DNA of 64,000 nt from Lasiosphaeria ovina (lineage: Eukaryota; Ascomycota; Sordariomycetes; Sordariales; Lasiosphaeriaceae): positions 3,177,001 through 3,241,000 of the forward strand of contig JAULSN010000005.1 in NCBI GenBank assembly GCA_033439765.1, read 5' to 3'. Position 1 is the first letter of the stretch. Every line of letters begins with the position of its first letter. Both the position numbers and the translations under genes were made by a program. Below the pieces are notes generated by a model. It was not told the origin of the DNA. It saw only the letters and a list, made by a program, of their open reading frames with translations, and did no database searches. Below, in pieces: positions 53,993 through 63,689 of this stretch.

Positions 53993-56870
53993 ATGTCTGA
54001 CGCGCTAGAAAATGATGATTCCGGCCTTTCAGGTAGTAGCCAGGCATTGCCCCTACGCGGGCATGACGAGAGCTCACAGCTTACTGGCCTAGGCAGCACC
54101 CCTAGACTCACCAGCTCACCTACTAAGGCTATAGAAGCCTCACAACAAGAAGACGAAGATGACGAAGATAACGACCAGTCAGACGATTCGGTACATCCCG
54201 CTAATAATATCGTTTAGAAAACCATTCGGTTATAGTCAACAGAGCGGAAATATAACTATCAACGTATACGCCGGCACGGCGAGGAGTCTCAGAGGTATAA
54301 CCTCGATGCCTTCCTCTTTAGATGGACTGAAGAGGGCACTCCAAATGCCGGGGTACGCACTTAGGCACTCGCACAGGCTCTGATGAACCCTGCCATTCGC
54401 GATGCCCTCAAGTCACAGGGCATTATAGTCGCTAGCGATAATCACGTTGTCGAATCGGGGTCTTTCAGTACTACTATACGCAGGGAGATAAAGAGCTTGA
54501 TTAAGGAGCCGGCTTTTGGTATATTTGAACCTTTTCAGGGATAGTCTATAGTACCTACAACTATTACACAAGTCTATAACACCACCTAGCTCGAAAACAC
54601 TCTCCAAGAAGCCTGGCCAACCCTCAAAAAGGAAGCCCCGAATCTGGTGACCTTTTTATTATAGGTCCTATAGAATCAGGTATATCTCCCATTCCTATAG
54701 GTCATTGTCCTATTCCTATAGGTTATTGTCCTATTCCTATAGCCCTTTATCCTATTCCTATGAGTCTCTCTCCTATTATGGTTCTAATATTATAATAGCG
54801 TATGACCCAAAGAGAACTGGCAAATATGGACTTCGACGACGAGAAAAGCCCCCAAATCTTCCTACTCGCCTCCTTATTTATAGGCGGCTACGTACGTAAT
54901 AACAGCTCTTTCTTAAGAGATATTCTTGGCCTATATATGCTCGCGAACGGCACACTAAGGCGCGTAATAGAGATTCTCGCATATATCGGCCTTATCCCTT
55001 TATATTGGACCCTAAATAAGATGCTGAACGAGATGGTAGAGAGGGCCAAAGAAAACATTAAGAAGGTGGCTCGGGATCCGAACAGTATTATGGTCTACGA
55101 TAACTTCAACTTCATAAGCCGAATAAGAGAGCTAGTTAGCGGGAAGAAAGACGAGATAATTAATCTTATAACGGCCTACATTATATCGTACCCAGAGCTC
55201 GGGGGAGCTATTCAGAAAGCCAATTTCCGGCCTCGAACGAAGATCACGAAGAGGATAATTGTCGATTATATCCTACCGCGCCGAGAGACCGTTAACAATG
55301 CCTCAAAGTAGCTCGTAAAGCAGGCTCTTATAAAGATCTTCATAAAGAACGTCCCTAATATACCTATCGTTAAGAGAGTCAAATACAATACCTCTCCATA
55401 CCTATAGCTCGGTACTATATTTAAGGACGAAGGAACTATCGACGGCGTATACAAATTATATAAAGAGCTCTTCAAACGCAGGCTTGGACTTGATTAACAG
55501 TCTAATATCGATAAACGCCTCACTCTTATTTACGGTAATATGAAAACAACCTCCTTTATTCGCCGCATCAAGCTCTCTCAACTAGAGGCTAGCGAGAAGT
55601 AGGAGCAAAAGAAGTGGCTTATTCCTATGCCCGCTTTCTTTCATATCGAGCTTAACTATATTAAGATACTATTCAGGGTTTTCTAGGATACTAGTAACGA
55701 TAAAAATAGCGTTACTAATACTATTATTTCTTCTAATATTCAATTTTTTCACCGGGGTAAGAACATCACGAAGAATAATATAAAATATTACCAGGTTATG
55801 CCTCTATTAATGCACGGTTATAGTATACGAATCCTAGCCTTCATTCTTAACGAGTTGAAGAAGAAAAACCAGATCAATACCGACAATAACCTCAACGTCG
55901 AAACGGTCCTCGATTTACTAAAGGGCTTAGACCCCGATATTCTTAACGACGCTATCAATACTATTTAGGAGAAATTATTTACCTATAACGCCTAGATAGG
56001 GCGTTATTCCGACCTTACAGAGGGCGATATCATTAACAAGGAGTTCAGAAGCCAGTACCGGCTTCTCTAGTACACTAAGATCCTCTTCATCATTCATAAG
56101 GCCATTCGATACGGTAACTGGGGCACCCTCAGGGATATTATACCGATTCTACCATTATTATTCTAGGGAGGAAGGTCGTCGAATTACGGCCCCGAGATAT
56201 TATATTTTGCCTGGCTTCTACACCCTCGTATTAGCGAGGAGCATACAATACGGGCGATTCTAAAGGGCGGTCTAATTCGTTGCACAATAGCCGGAAGTGG
56301 CTATAAGGCCATCGATCTTATACTTAAACACATCAACGCTTCATATACGCTAGATATTAAGTATAACAAGAACTCAATATACGATATACATGCCACCTTC
56401 TCGCGGCTGGCTCTGAACGGGAACTTCCTAGCCACCATTCGTAAGTCGGTTAAGACTCTCTTCGAGAGTAAACAGAAGGGAACACACAAGGCCGGCGACC
56501 CTACAGCAGACATCATTTCGTACGCATACAAGCTATATAACGATAGCATTACCAAGCGGAATAACAAGGAGGACCGCCCTAAAGCATTTAATACCCCTAA
56601 TATCTTTAAGAGAGGGTAACAAATACTACTGGAAAAGCTTAATAACTTCAATAAGGCTATTATTAAGCCTAAGGACCTTATAGAGTAGCGTCTTGTCCCC
56701 GGGACTATACTAGGTGGCACTAAGGATAGAGAAATTGACTAGGGCGAAGAGGGCCTGCGTTTATTCGATACCGAAGATGACTTCTAGGTACAGGCTATTG
56801 ATCTCACGGGCGACTAGTTAGTAGAGCGCTTAGTAGCGGTTATAGTATAAATAAATAACCCTTAACGGCT
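53993..56870 (+). pseudogene. DUF6589-family protein (transposon ORF), RIP-inactivated
   Basis: From ATG 53993: an acidic Ser-rich N-terminus (ASQQEDEDDEDNDQSDDS), then LFRWTEEGTPNAGVRT and FSTTIRREIKSLIKEPAFGI. The frame shifts near 54645, just before a 21-bp tandem repeat. Then MTQRELANMDFDDEKS (54802) and the family core: ILGLYMLANGTLRRVIEILA, VYDNFNFISRIREL, FKDEGTIDGVYKLYKELF, LIYGNMKTTSFIRRIKLSQL, WLIPMPAFFHIELNYIKILF, YYQVMPLLMHGYSIR, HKAGDPTADIISYAYKLYND. This order matches fungal DUF6589 proteins, whose biochemical role is not established. At least ten stops are all TAG/TAA, with Gln or Trp expected. By position it is the candidate transposase of the element, which is inference. Confidence 0.85.
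54688..54774. repeat. 21-bp tandem repeat in the DUF6589 gene
   Basis: Four copies of CCTATTCCTATAGGTTATTGT-type units encode PIPIGYC-like heptads in the frame of the downstream core. Confidence 0.88.
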
Positions 56871-57159
56871 TACTTTAAGACGATTAGTAGCATTTATACG
56901 CAGGGGACCCCTTTCTTTACCCTTAGGGAGCCCCTTTTTACGCTCAGGGGCTGCCATTTGCCCCACACAGAGCCTCATTTTGGTCCATATAGAGCCTCAA
57001 TTTATAGGGAATAATATATAAATTAATAAGTAATCTAACAAGCTATAGAAATACGCCTAAGGCAGGTAATTAAGCTAGGTAGGTAGGCGAGAGCCGCTTA
57101 GGTACGGCATTTCTACGTTATATATACGACTTCGCTACTACATATACGCGCCCTATATA

Positions 57160-59274
57160 CGAGACCGTAAGGCGGTAGGAGAGTTAATAGATAGCTCTCC
57201 AACCCGCTTGCGTAATATATCGGGAGAAATACCGCCCTCTAAAGTCCTTAAGGCACGAAGGTCGGCCTTCTTCTTCTTCTAAGCACCCCAAAGCTCGTGA
57301 ATCTTATCAATAGATACGAGTAAAAACATTACCAAATTCTCGCCCTCTTCGTCTTAGTGCTCCCAGTCGTTGAGTACCAGGACCTTTACAACGAGGCCCT
57401 CCCAGTTAGTAAAAGGAAGCTCCTTTTTACCCCGGGACTTATATAGCCTTACAATTGCAACCTGGAGCCTCTCGTCCATCCATATCTCGGAGATCACGTT
57501 AAATCTCTTTCTTTCAGGGGGCACAAGAGCCTGAGCCTACTCCTTACACCACGTAGACAACTAATCTAACGCAATACCGGAAAAGGAGCCGGCTTATGGT
57601 TTGTTTTCTCCCTATTAGCGAGGGGGTAAGGGAGGAATTCGACCAAGTACATGGTTACAACTATTACAACAGAGTTATTAATCGACTGGGCGCTTATATT
57701 CGAGCCCAGGGTCATCCGTAGGCTCTTAAAGGTATTTGAGCATATACTCACGGAAGCAGGTGGCGTTGAGAAAACCGAGGAATATTAGATCCATTTTTTC
57801 CCGAGCAACAATATCAGGTTTGGTCCATTTAAGCCGCTCAGGGTAGTCAAATAAGCCCCTGAATTCCGTATCGACTGGCTCAGGAATGACAGCTTAAGAG
57901 ACATCAATAGCTTATAAAGCAATAGATACATCGCTACCGGCTTCGCTAACGGCATCGTCATCCTGCTTAACAAGCTATAGTTAGTTCTAAAGACGACTAG
58001 GTATAGCTGGTATATGAGGCTGGCGGCGGGCTCTTCTTATAGGCGGCCCTCTCGGCTTCGGTAGTAGTTTATTATGACTCCCTAGGTAATCAAATAGGTA
58101 GTAGGGGGCAAATAAATAAGCCTCCCCCTAACCTTCATACTTTCGTATTACTCTTCTAAAACGCTACCAAATGTCTAAAAGACTTTGACCCGGGGGTATG
58201 CCGAACTGAATAATACGCTACATATCGGGTATATCCATCCCTATACCGAGGGATATAGAGGCGAGGACAATACGGTAGTCGGTATCTCTATTCGCGAAGT
58301 CTTTAAAGATGATCTCTTGGTCGGTTGGGCGTACATCTACATCGTACCGGCGTATGACCTTGGCTATAAACTGACTTGTGAAGCTACAGGACTTTTGAAG
58401 GTATTTGAGAAGGATATACCGGGCCAGGATCAGCTTGGGCTTGCTATTAATATATATAATTGTTTTTTTTATCAGCCGGGCTTCGTTAGGCTTAGATCCT
58501 TCTATAAGGAAATAAAGGCGCCTAAAATCCGTAATAACCTTCCTTATTAATGGTAATAGGATGACCGTGATCTCGGGCCTATCGATCGATATATGGATTA
58601 TTCGGAGATTTCTCTAATCAAAGCCGGCATACTTAAGTATATATACCTAGTTGTCCTTGTCCAGCGTTGCCGTACAGCTAAAGAATGGAATTCTTCTCGG
58701 TATTAACGCCCTTAACGTATGTAAATAGGTGAATTCCTCCCGGAACTCTCGCTATTCGCTAATTATATGAAGTTCATCTATAGCGAAGAGTCCAAGCTTG
58801 CTATGAAAATCGGGATTACGAAGGACCGCTTTGAACTTCGGGCTAATAGCTTGTTCAGGGCTTAGAAGTATATGATTATATTGGCCAGCTTTGACTTTAT
58901 TCTAAACGTTCGGGTTCTAGATAAATTAGTTAGCCTTATTTAGGGGTTAGGGGTAAAAAGGGGCTGACCTTGAGGTTGGTGTTATTGTCAATCTAGATAG
59001 GCTTCGAAGAAGGGACTGCCCGGGTAATGTCATCCCGCTGGTTCTCGCCTAGCTTCGTGAGAGGGACTATTTGTACTATAGTAAGCATCGTGAGTGCCGA
59101 GAAGGCGTATAATACGGCGCTTTTGCCGTAGCCAGTTACGGCGACGAGGACCGTATCCTTCTTCTGGTGTACGAGCCGATATACTGCCTCAACCTGTCCC
59201 TGGCGGGCTTCCTTTACGCCTGTGATCTTACAGATCACATCGTTGATACGTTTTTTATCCGTATTTTCGTCCAT
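57160..59274 (-). pseudogene. RecQ-like DNA helicase of the transposon, RIP-inactivated
   Basis: Starts MDENTDKKRINDVICKITGV (59274; 36 further codons are open upstream). Motif I VAVTGYGKSAVL and motif Ia QIVPLTKLGENQRDD are open to 58993. Further pieces on the minus strand: SPEQAISPKFKAVLRNPDF, motif II AIDELH, SCTATLD (motif III), IIYINSKPKL, RIVLASISLGIGMDIPDM (motif V), RFRRVIRK (motif VI area) and a Cys-rich part (ATCFREYMLKYLQEP, LCCNCNH) as in RecQ zinc regions. The C-terminal tail is FNVISEIWMDERLQVAIVRL, VVKVLVLNDWEH. Frame breaks and TAG stops occur from about 58980 leftwards. The family unwinds DNA 3' to 5' with ATP. It resembles fungal telomere-linked RecQ genes, but here it lies inside a transposon. 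Confidence 0.82.
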
Positions 59275-59675
59275 TTTGGGGCGCCGTAGGCGGTCTTCCG
59301 AAAGGTCGAAAGGAAGAGGTAGGTTATAGGAGGAAAAAATTGCATGCGGAGGATGCCCTGCGCGAGGGTATTCTATGTGCAAATTTTCAGATTTTTTGGC
59401 CCAGTATTGGTGGTATAGTTGGGATGAAGCTACCGTTCAGAAGTTGGCGACGTCCATCTAATTTTTCGTTTGGAGCTAGATTTGACACTTCTACCAACAA
59501 TAAAGATATAAAAATTATACTATTCGACTTATAAGCTTCTTAGTATCTTCAGACATATATTTTTATATTAATACGATATGGTGATGTTGCGCAGTTGAAG
59601 GAAAACAAATTACCATTTTTTAGATTTGTATGGCAGTTATATCCCTCCATCCGACTACTGCAACATTTCTCTCTC

Positions 59676-59842
59676 AGACCTCTTTTTCAGGCGTTCTGAG
59701 CAATATGGGTCCAAGTGGGTCTATCTGAGCCACACCAAAAATTTGCGGGTCACAGGATACGAATGCGGTCTAGGGTGCCATTTTTTATGGGGGGTGCCGC
59801 AGGCACCTTCCTTCAATTCTACGCCTGAAAAAGAGGTCTGAG
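59676..59842. repeat. Subterminal 22-bp palindrome arms at the right end of the transposon
   Basis: CTCAGACCTCTTTTTCAGGC at 59676 has its exact inverse at 59821-59842, with about 123 bp between. The inner part holds a further hairpin GGTGCC-GCA-GGCACC. The outer arm overlaps the terminal inverted repeat. Confidence 0.88.
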
Positions 59843-59855
59843 CTTGCTGAGATAA
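59835..59855 (-). repeat. Right terminal inverted repeat of the DUF6589/RecQ element
   Basis: GGTCTGAGCTTGCTGAGATA plus one base, followed by GCCCCCCA (59856-59863), the second duplication copy. Confidence 0.95.
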
Positions 59856-59863
59856 GCCCCCCA

Positions 59864-61761
59864 CATCGCAACTGTCCCATGCTTGCGAATTGGGCTAGAC
59901 CAACCAGTTAAAACACCGCCTTACCTCGTTACCTTCGGCAGGCGTGACCACAACGATGTGATCCTCGGTCCTTACTTTTCAAGAAACGACCAGTGCTATT
60001 TCGATTTCAACAAGGAAACCGGCGAGCTCCTCCTCCACGATACATCAGTGAAGAACGACACGCAACTCTACCACGTCATCACAAACAAAACCACGAAGGA
60101 GTCGCAACGTACTGGGCAAATATGGAAGTCTCCTCGACAATGCGTCGTGGTACTTACCCCCGACCCCAACCGCGAAGTAATCCTCAAAATCGGCACAGCA
60201 GAGTTCGATCTCATAGCGCCAAGAACGCAGGGTCAAGATGGGGAAAGTCTCACCAAGCAGAAGCTTGCCTTTGCCCACCAACCCGACCCCGAGCGAACGG
60301 TCGAGGGGACTCTGGAGCGGCTCATCACGCTGGGCTTACAGTCTCTCCGATCTGAAGCAATGACAACCACCTACCAAACCGCGTCGACGATTACCTACAA
60401 CCCCCACAACACTCGGTTCAGAACCCCACTCGAGCCTGAAGCGAACGATGTGATCCGATTTACAAAGCTGAAGCCGCTGGGAAGAGGTGGACAGGGCGAT
60501 GTGCACAAGGTGGTCGACAAGTATAATGGCAACCACCACGCCTGCAAAATTATCGCTGTGAAGGCCGAGGTACCAGACTTGAACATATATTCGGAGAAGG
60601 ACTTCAGGGCAAAGGTTGAAATGGAAGTAAATTTGGTTCGGCAACTCGAGCATGTAAGCTCCTCTTTCTGCTTGTCCGCTTTCTGCTCGTCCGCTTTCAT
60701 CCTGCTCACAATTGTATTAGGACCATATCGTACCATACATACACTGCCAGGGATTCAAGAGTCAGAATATCCAGCTTTTCATGCCTATCTTGAATGGTAG
60801 CCTTCACGACCTGTTAAGGCAATATAGACCTGAAGGTCCACAAGCGGTGATGGATATGACCGACAGGATGCTCTCTCAGATCTCGGGCGCCCTCGATTAC
60901 GTACACACGCACGACCCTCCTATGATTCATCGAGATATTAAGCCTGCGAATATTCTATATGAAGGCAGCCGAGGCGTAAAGTTCCTCCTGACGGACTTCG
61001 GTATCGCAAAGGTCGTCGACACGTCAAAGACTCTGATCGGAACTCCGTGGTACGCGGCGCCTGAGGTCTGGCGGAAACTTGAGCAGACGCCTAAGGTCGA
61101 CATATACTCGCTTGGTGTGACCGTGGTGGAGTGTTTGGTGGGACTCCCAAACGAAGAAGGGAGGCGGGCGATATGGGACTGGCAGCAGTGGTACGAAGAA
61201 CTCGAGACACTTATGAACCAGCACGCACCTCAGTGCAGATCTATGCTTGCAAACGACCCTTATGAGCGCCCAACGGCTCGCGAGCTTCTCAATCAACTCT
61301 CTTTCCAGCTAACTCACGCCCCATTACGAAATCCGCAAACTGATGCCACCTGGACGAGCTTGGGAGTGTCGTTACCTGCGGACGAGGCGAACGGGGCGAC
61401 AGTGATATACCCGGCGGCACCTACTGCCATGGATTGGACGCAAAGAGTAGCTACAGCGATTTTCCAGGGAGTCTCCCAGCCTACGCAGCAGAATGAGAGC
61501 ATGCAACCGCCGCAGCCAAACCCAGGGCTAGTCCAATCACCAAAGGCGCCTCCCAATCGACCGGTACAGCTAAGAGCGCGTGGAGGGTCTGTCAAGTCCT
61601 CAAAGTCCGCAGACGAAAGGAAAGGTCACAGGCGTGGGTCGTCACAGAGTGGGCCGTCTCGACCCGCACGGGTACCAAAACGAACACCCTCAAGCGGAAA
61701 GGGGCGGCCAAAATCGAGAAGCATATACAAGGCACAGGAGTTACGTGCATTGGGAATTTGA
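59864..61761 (+). CDS. FHA-domain Ser/Thr protein kinase, main part right of the transposon
   Basis: Exons 59864-60653 and 60721-61761 (67-bp intron, GTAAGC to TTAG, phase 0). Together with 53547-53656 the intact gene would encode 646 residues. An FHA-like domain (phosphothreonine binding) is at about residues 45-110 (FGRRDHNDVILG, LLHDTSVKNDTQL); its usual SxxH reads SRNDQ. Kinase domain about 238-490: LGRGGQGDVHKV, lysine in HACKIIAVK, HRDIKPANILY (about 369), TDFGIAK (about 391), GTPWYAAPEVW, DIYSLGVTVVECL. The basic, Pro/Ser-rich tail may be regulatory. All catalytic residues are present. Split by the transposon, it has no native start; a shorter kinase-only product from an internal ATG is possible. 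The family joins FHA and kinase as in CHK2/RAD53-like or other fungal signalling kinases; orthology is not assigned. Confidence 0.85.
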
Positions 61762-62158
61762 CACAAGTCAACGTTTCCCGCACTGAAGGGCGGGGTCAAG
61801 GTGGTCGGCTTCGCTTAATTAGGTGGGTGGCCAGGTCGGAACATGTGGTCATGCTCCAGGCAACCAAACGTAGTGTATTATGTACATCCAATCGTTTTCT
61901 CAGATCTGAACGGTGAAACATCCTGTTTCCAGTGATTGGATCTCAGGCTCTCGCTCCGGGATGCGGACGGCTGGACGAGGCGGCTAGCTCTCCGGGCCGG
62001 GGTTATTGGCCCCGCCCCGCGCTGGTTTCTTGTGAGTCACAGAGTCCTCGAGATTGTAACTCGCCATTGGTTCTGGATGAAGTTGGTGTCGCGCAGCGAA
62101 GGGAGGCACCGCCGTCCTCACTGGTAGGTTATTGACCGCAGACACATTGGTACCACGG
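61762..62158. other. Intergenic between two kinase-fold genes
   Basis: No further gene recognised. Short overlapping ORFs only. Confidence 0.4.
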
Positions 62159-63124
62159 ATGAAATATAAGTTCCGAGCAGAACCACCAAGGGCGATCAGA
62201 GAATACCTTCCTCCCCAGATCTCTGAAACTCTTTCCAGGTCTGCCACTCCACCATGCCGTGAAAACTTCCATGCTAACTTCCATAGGCTAGGCAGAAGCA
62301 AGATGCCGGGCCACATAGACAACGTCGAATCGAACCCAGAAGGTCCGGGTGGACGGAGCATGGGCACGTGGCTTCAAAAGGGCGGACAAGCCACTGTCGG
62401 GCTGCTCGAGTGGACAACAGTGGAGCCAAATGCCTTCCTTGCATACCTTAAGGACGTCGAGGAAAGAATTCCCACTGGCGGAAACCGGCTGGAAGAGATT
62501 CACACGTTGAAGATCCATGGCATCTTCCGCGAAGGACCTAGGACCGCGCTCGTGTACCAGTGCTCTCAGCAGCCTGCAGATCTCCGCGATGTGCTACTCA
62601 AGGTTCAAAAGCCCTCCGGCGAGGACAGGCGCGCTCTCAGCAGGATTATCGCGACACAAGTCCGATCTCTCCATGTGCACTTTCAGCTACGTCACCCAGG
62701 TTTACGTACCGAGAGTTTCGTCTTCTTCGGTAATGTCGAGAAGCCGGACCTCACCAAGCCTTACGTCCTCGATTGGGCTCGCCCGCCGTCCACCGACATA
62801 TACCGACATCCCGAATACCAGGCAGACAAGTCTTTCTGGTTCTACCAAGCCTGGTCTTTGATGATGGTTTTATCTGAGATTGCTGAGTGGCGGCCGCTTA
62901 ACAGAGCATTTCAGGACAAGGAAGAATTGCTGAGAAGGAAAATGGAGAGGAAGCAGCTGGTGACAAGCCCGGATTGGAAGGGTGCCCCGACAGCTGAGAT
63001 TTTCAAGTATGGCTTTGGCTTCCTCGAGAAAGACCACCACACACTCGAGCGATACAGCCGGTGGGACGTCAAGCGGTTCTACGATACACTCTGTGAGCTT
63101 CTCGCGCCGTCTCCAGCACAGTAA
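62159..63124 (+). CDS. Kinase-like (pseudokinase) protein, HeLo-associated type
   Basis: 321 residues from ATG 62159. An alternative start is ATG 62303 (MPGHIDNVESN). The C-lobe reads LHVHFQLRHPGLRTESFVFF, then YVLDWARPPSTDIYRHPEYQ and FWFYQAWSLMMVLSEIAEWR. This is the pattern of the degenerate kinase domain found in fungal HeLo/het-s-associated proteins, where the DFG is replaced (DWAR) and the HRD is missing. A catalytically inactive or atypical kinase is inferred. There is no N-terminal HeLo domain in this frame, so it may be a short form or have an unrecognised 5' exon. It follows the FHA-kinase on the same strand. Confidence 0.6.
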   Translation: MKYKFRAEPPRAIREYLPPQISETLSRSATPPCRENFHANFHRLGRSKMPGHIDNVESNPEGPGGRSMGTWLQKGGQATVGLLEWTTVEPNAFLAYLKDVEERIPTGGNRLEEIHTLKIHGIFREGPRTALVYQCSQQPADLRDVLLKVQKPSGEDRRALSRIIATQVRSLHVHFQLRHPGLRTESFVFFGNVEKPDLTKPYVLDWARPPSTDIYRHPEYQADKSFWFYQAWSLMMVLSEIAEWRPLNRAFQDKEELLRRKMERKQLVTSPDWKGAPTAEIFKYGFGFLEKDHHTLERYSRWDVKRFYDTLCELLAPSPAQ

Positions 63125-63689
63125 GATGTCACTGGAAAAGAAAGAGGGGCCTGTTGTGCAAGTGTATCAGTCCGCAATTATATAGTAACCCTCATTGCGT
63201 TGTCTCGTCCCTTCTTCGGAGGTCGGTAAAGTCGTGGCACCAAGGGCGTCTTTGGATTTCATTTACGCCATTGAGTGCGGAAAGTGGACGTTATTTCCAG
63301 ACATTCTGATGGAAGGGTCACTTGGCTTGGAGATTCCGACGATGGGTACTGAGGATCAGTTGCCCTCAAATTTGGACTTTAATGCCCCGCCGCTTTCTGA
63401 GGCAACCAGACTTTCCCAGGACTTGGGGACCTGTTGAGCAAGATCCCTAAAACATGCACTGTCCACACAGGTCCGGCCGCGGTGCATCTTGCCCCATACA
63501 CGTCGAGGGGCAATGAGCCCCACATCACCCCGCTTTCGTCATACGCCCCTTTCTTGGCCCTAAGGCAAACCCTCAAGAATTGATCTTGATGCCCAAACCA
63601 ACCAAAATCCTCATCCAGAAGATTATTATTTTTGCTCTTCTTCCTACCCCTTTCCCTCTTGCAACCCCTATTCTTCTTAGCTTACGACA
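63125..63689. other. Intergenic / possible 5' exon region of the AAA gene
   Basis: No domain seen. A pyrimidine-rich tract ending TTCTTCTTAG at 63670-63679 looks like a 3' splice site, so the following gene may have an upstream exon here. Confidence 0.4.

Larger units (their letters stand above)
53657..59855 (+). mobile_element. DNA transposon carrying DUF6589 and RecQ-like genes, TSD GCCCCCCA
   Basis: 6,199 bp. Ends are perfect 21-bp inverted repeats (53657-53677 and 59835-59855, TTATCTCAGC...CTCAGACC). Target duplication GCCCCCCA lies at 53649-53656 and 59856-59863. Further inside, the ends stay loosely similar for about 130 bp (for example GGTGCCCTGCGGCCCC against GGTGCCTGCGGCACC, and TGACCCACAAA against TGACCCGCAAA). 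The interior carries a DUF6589-family ORF on + and a RecQ-like helicase on -, converging near 57 kb. Both have RIP-type stops. The 8-bp duplication is like hAT/KDZ/P elements, but no such transposase is readable. Confidence 0.92.

Noticed and set aside
58185..58550. 121-codon + strand frame that looks like a clean gene
   Set aside because: The minus strand of the same interval encodes RecQ helicase motifs V/VI and neighbouring helicase sequence continuous with the flanking pieces, so this + frame is an antisense shadow.
57100..59400. Subtelomere / chromosome end because of the telomere-linked-type RecQ
   Set aside because: No telomeric repeat arrays were seen, and TIRs with an 8-bp duplication show it is part of an inserted element.
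53657..59855. Starship-type giant element
   Set aside because: No DUF3435 tyrosine-recombinase captain readable, size only 6.2 kb, and it has TIRs with an 8-bp duplication instead of the Starship signature.
61932..62135. Short ORFs upstream of the kinase-like gene as a 5' exon
   Set aside because: No convincing splice sites or domain similarity; left as intergenic.
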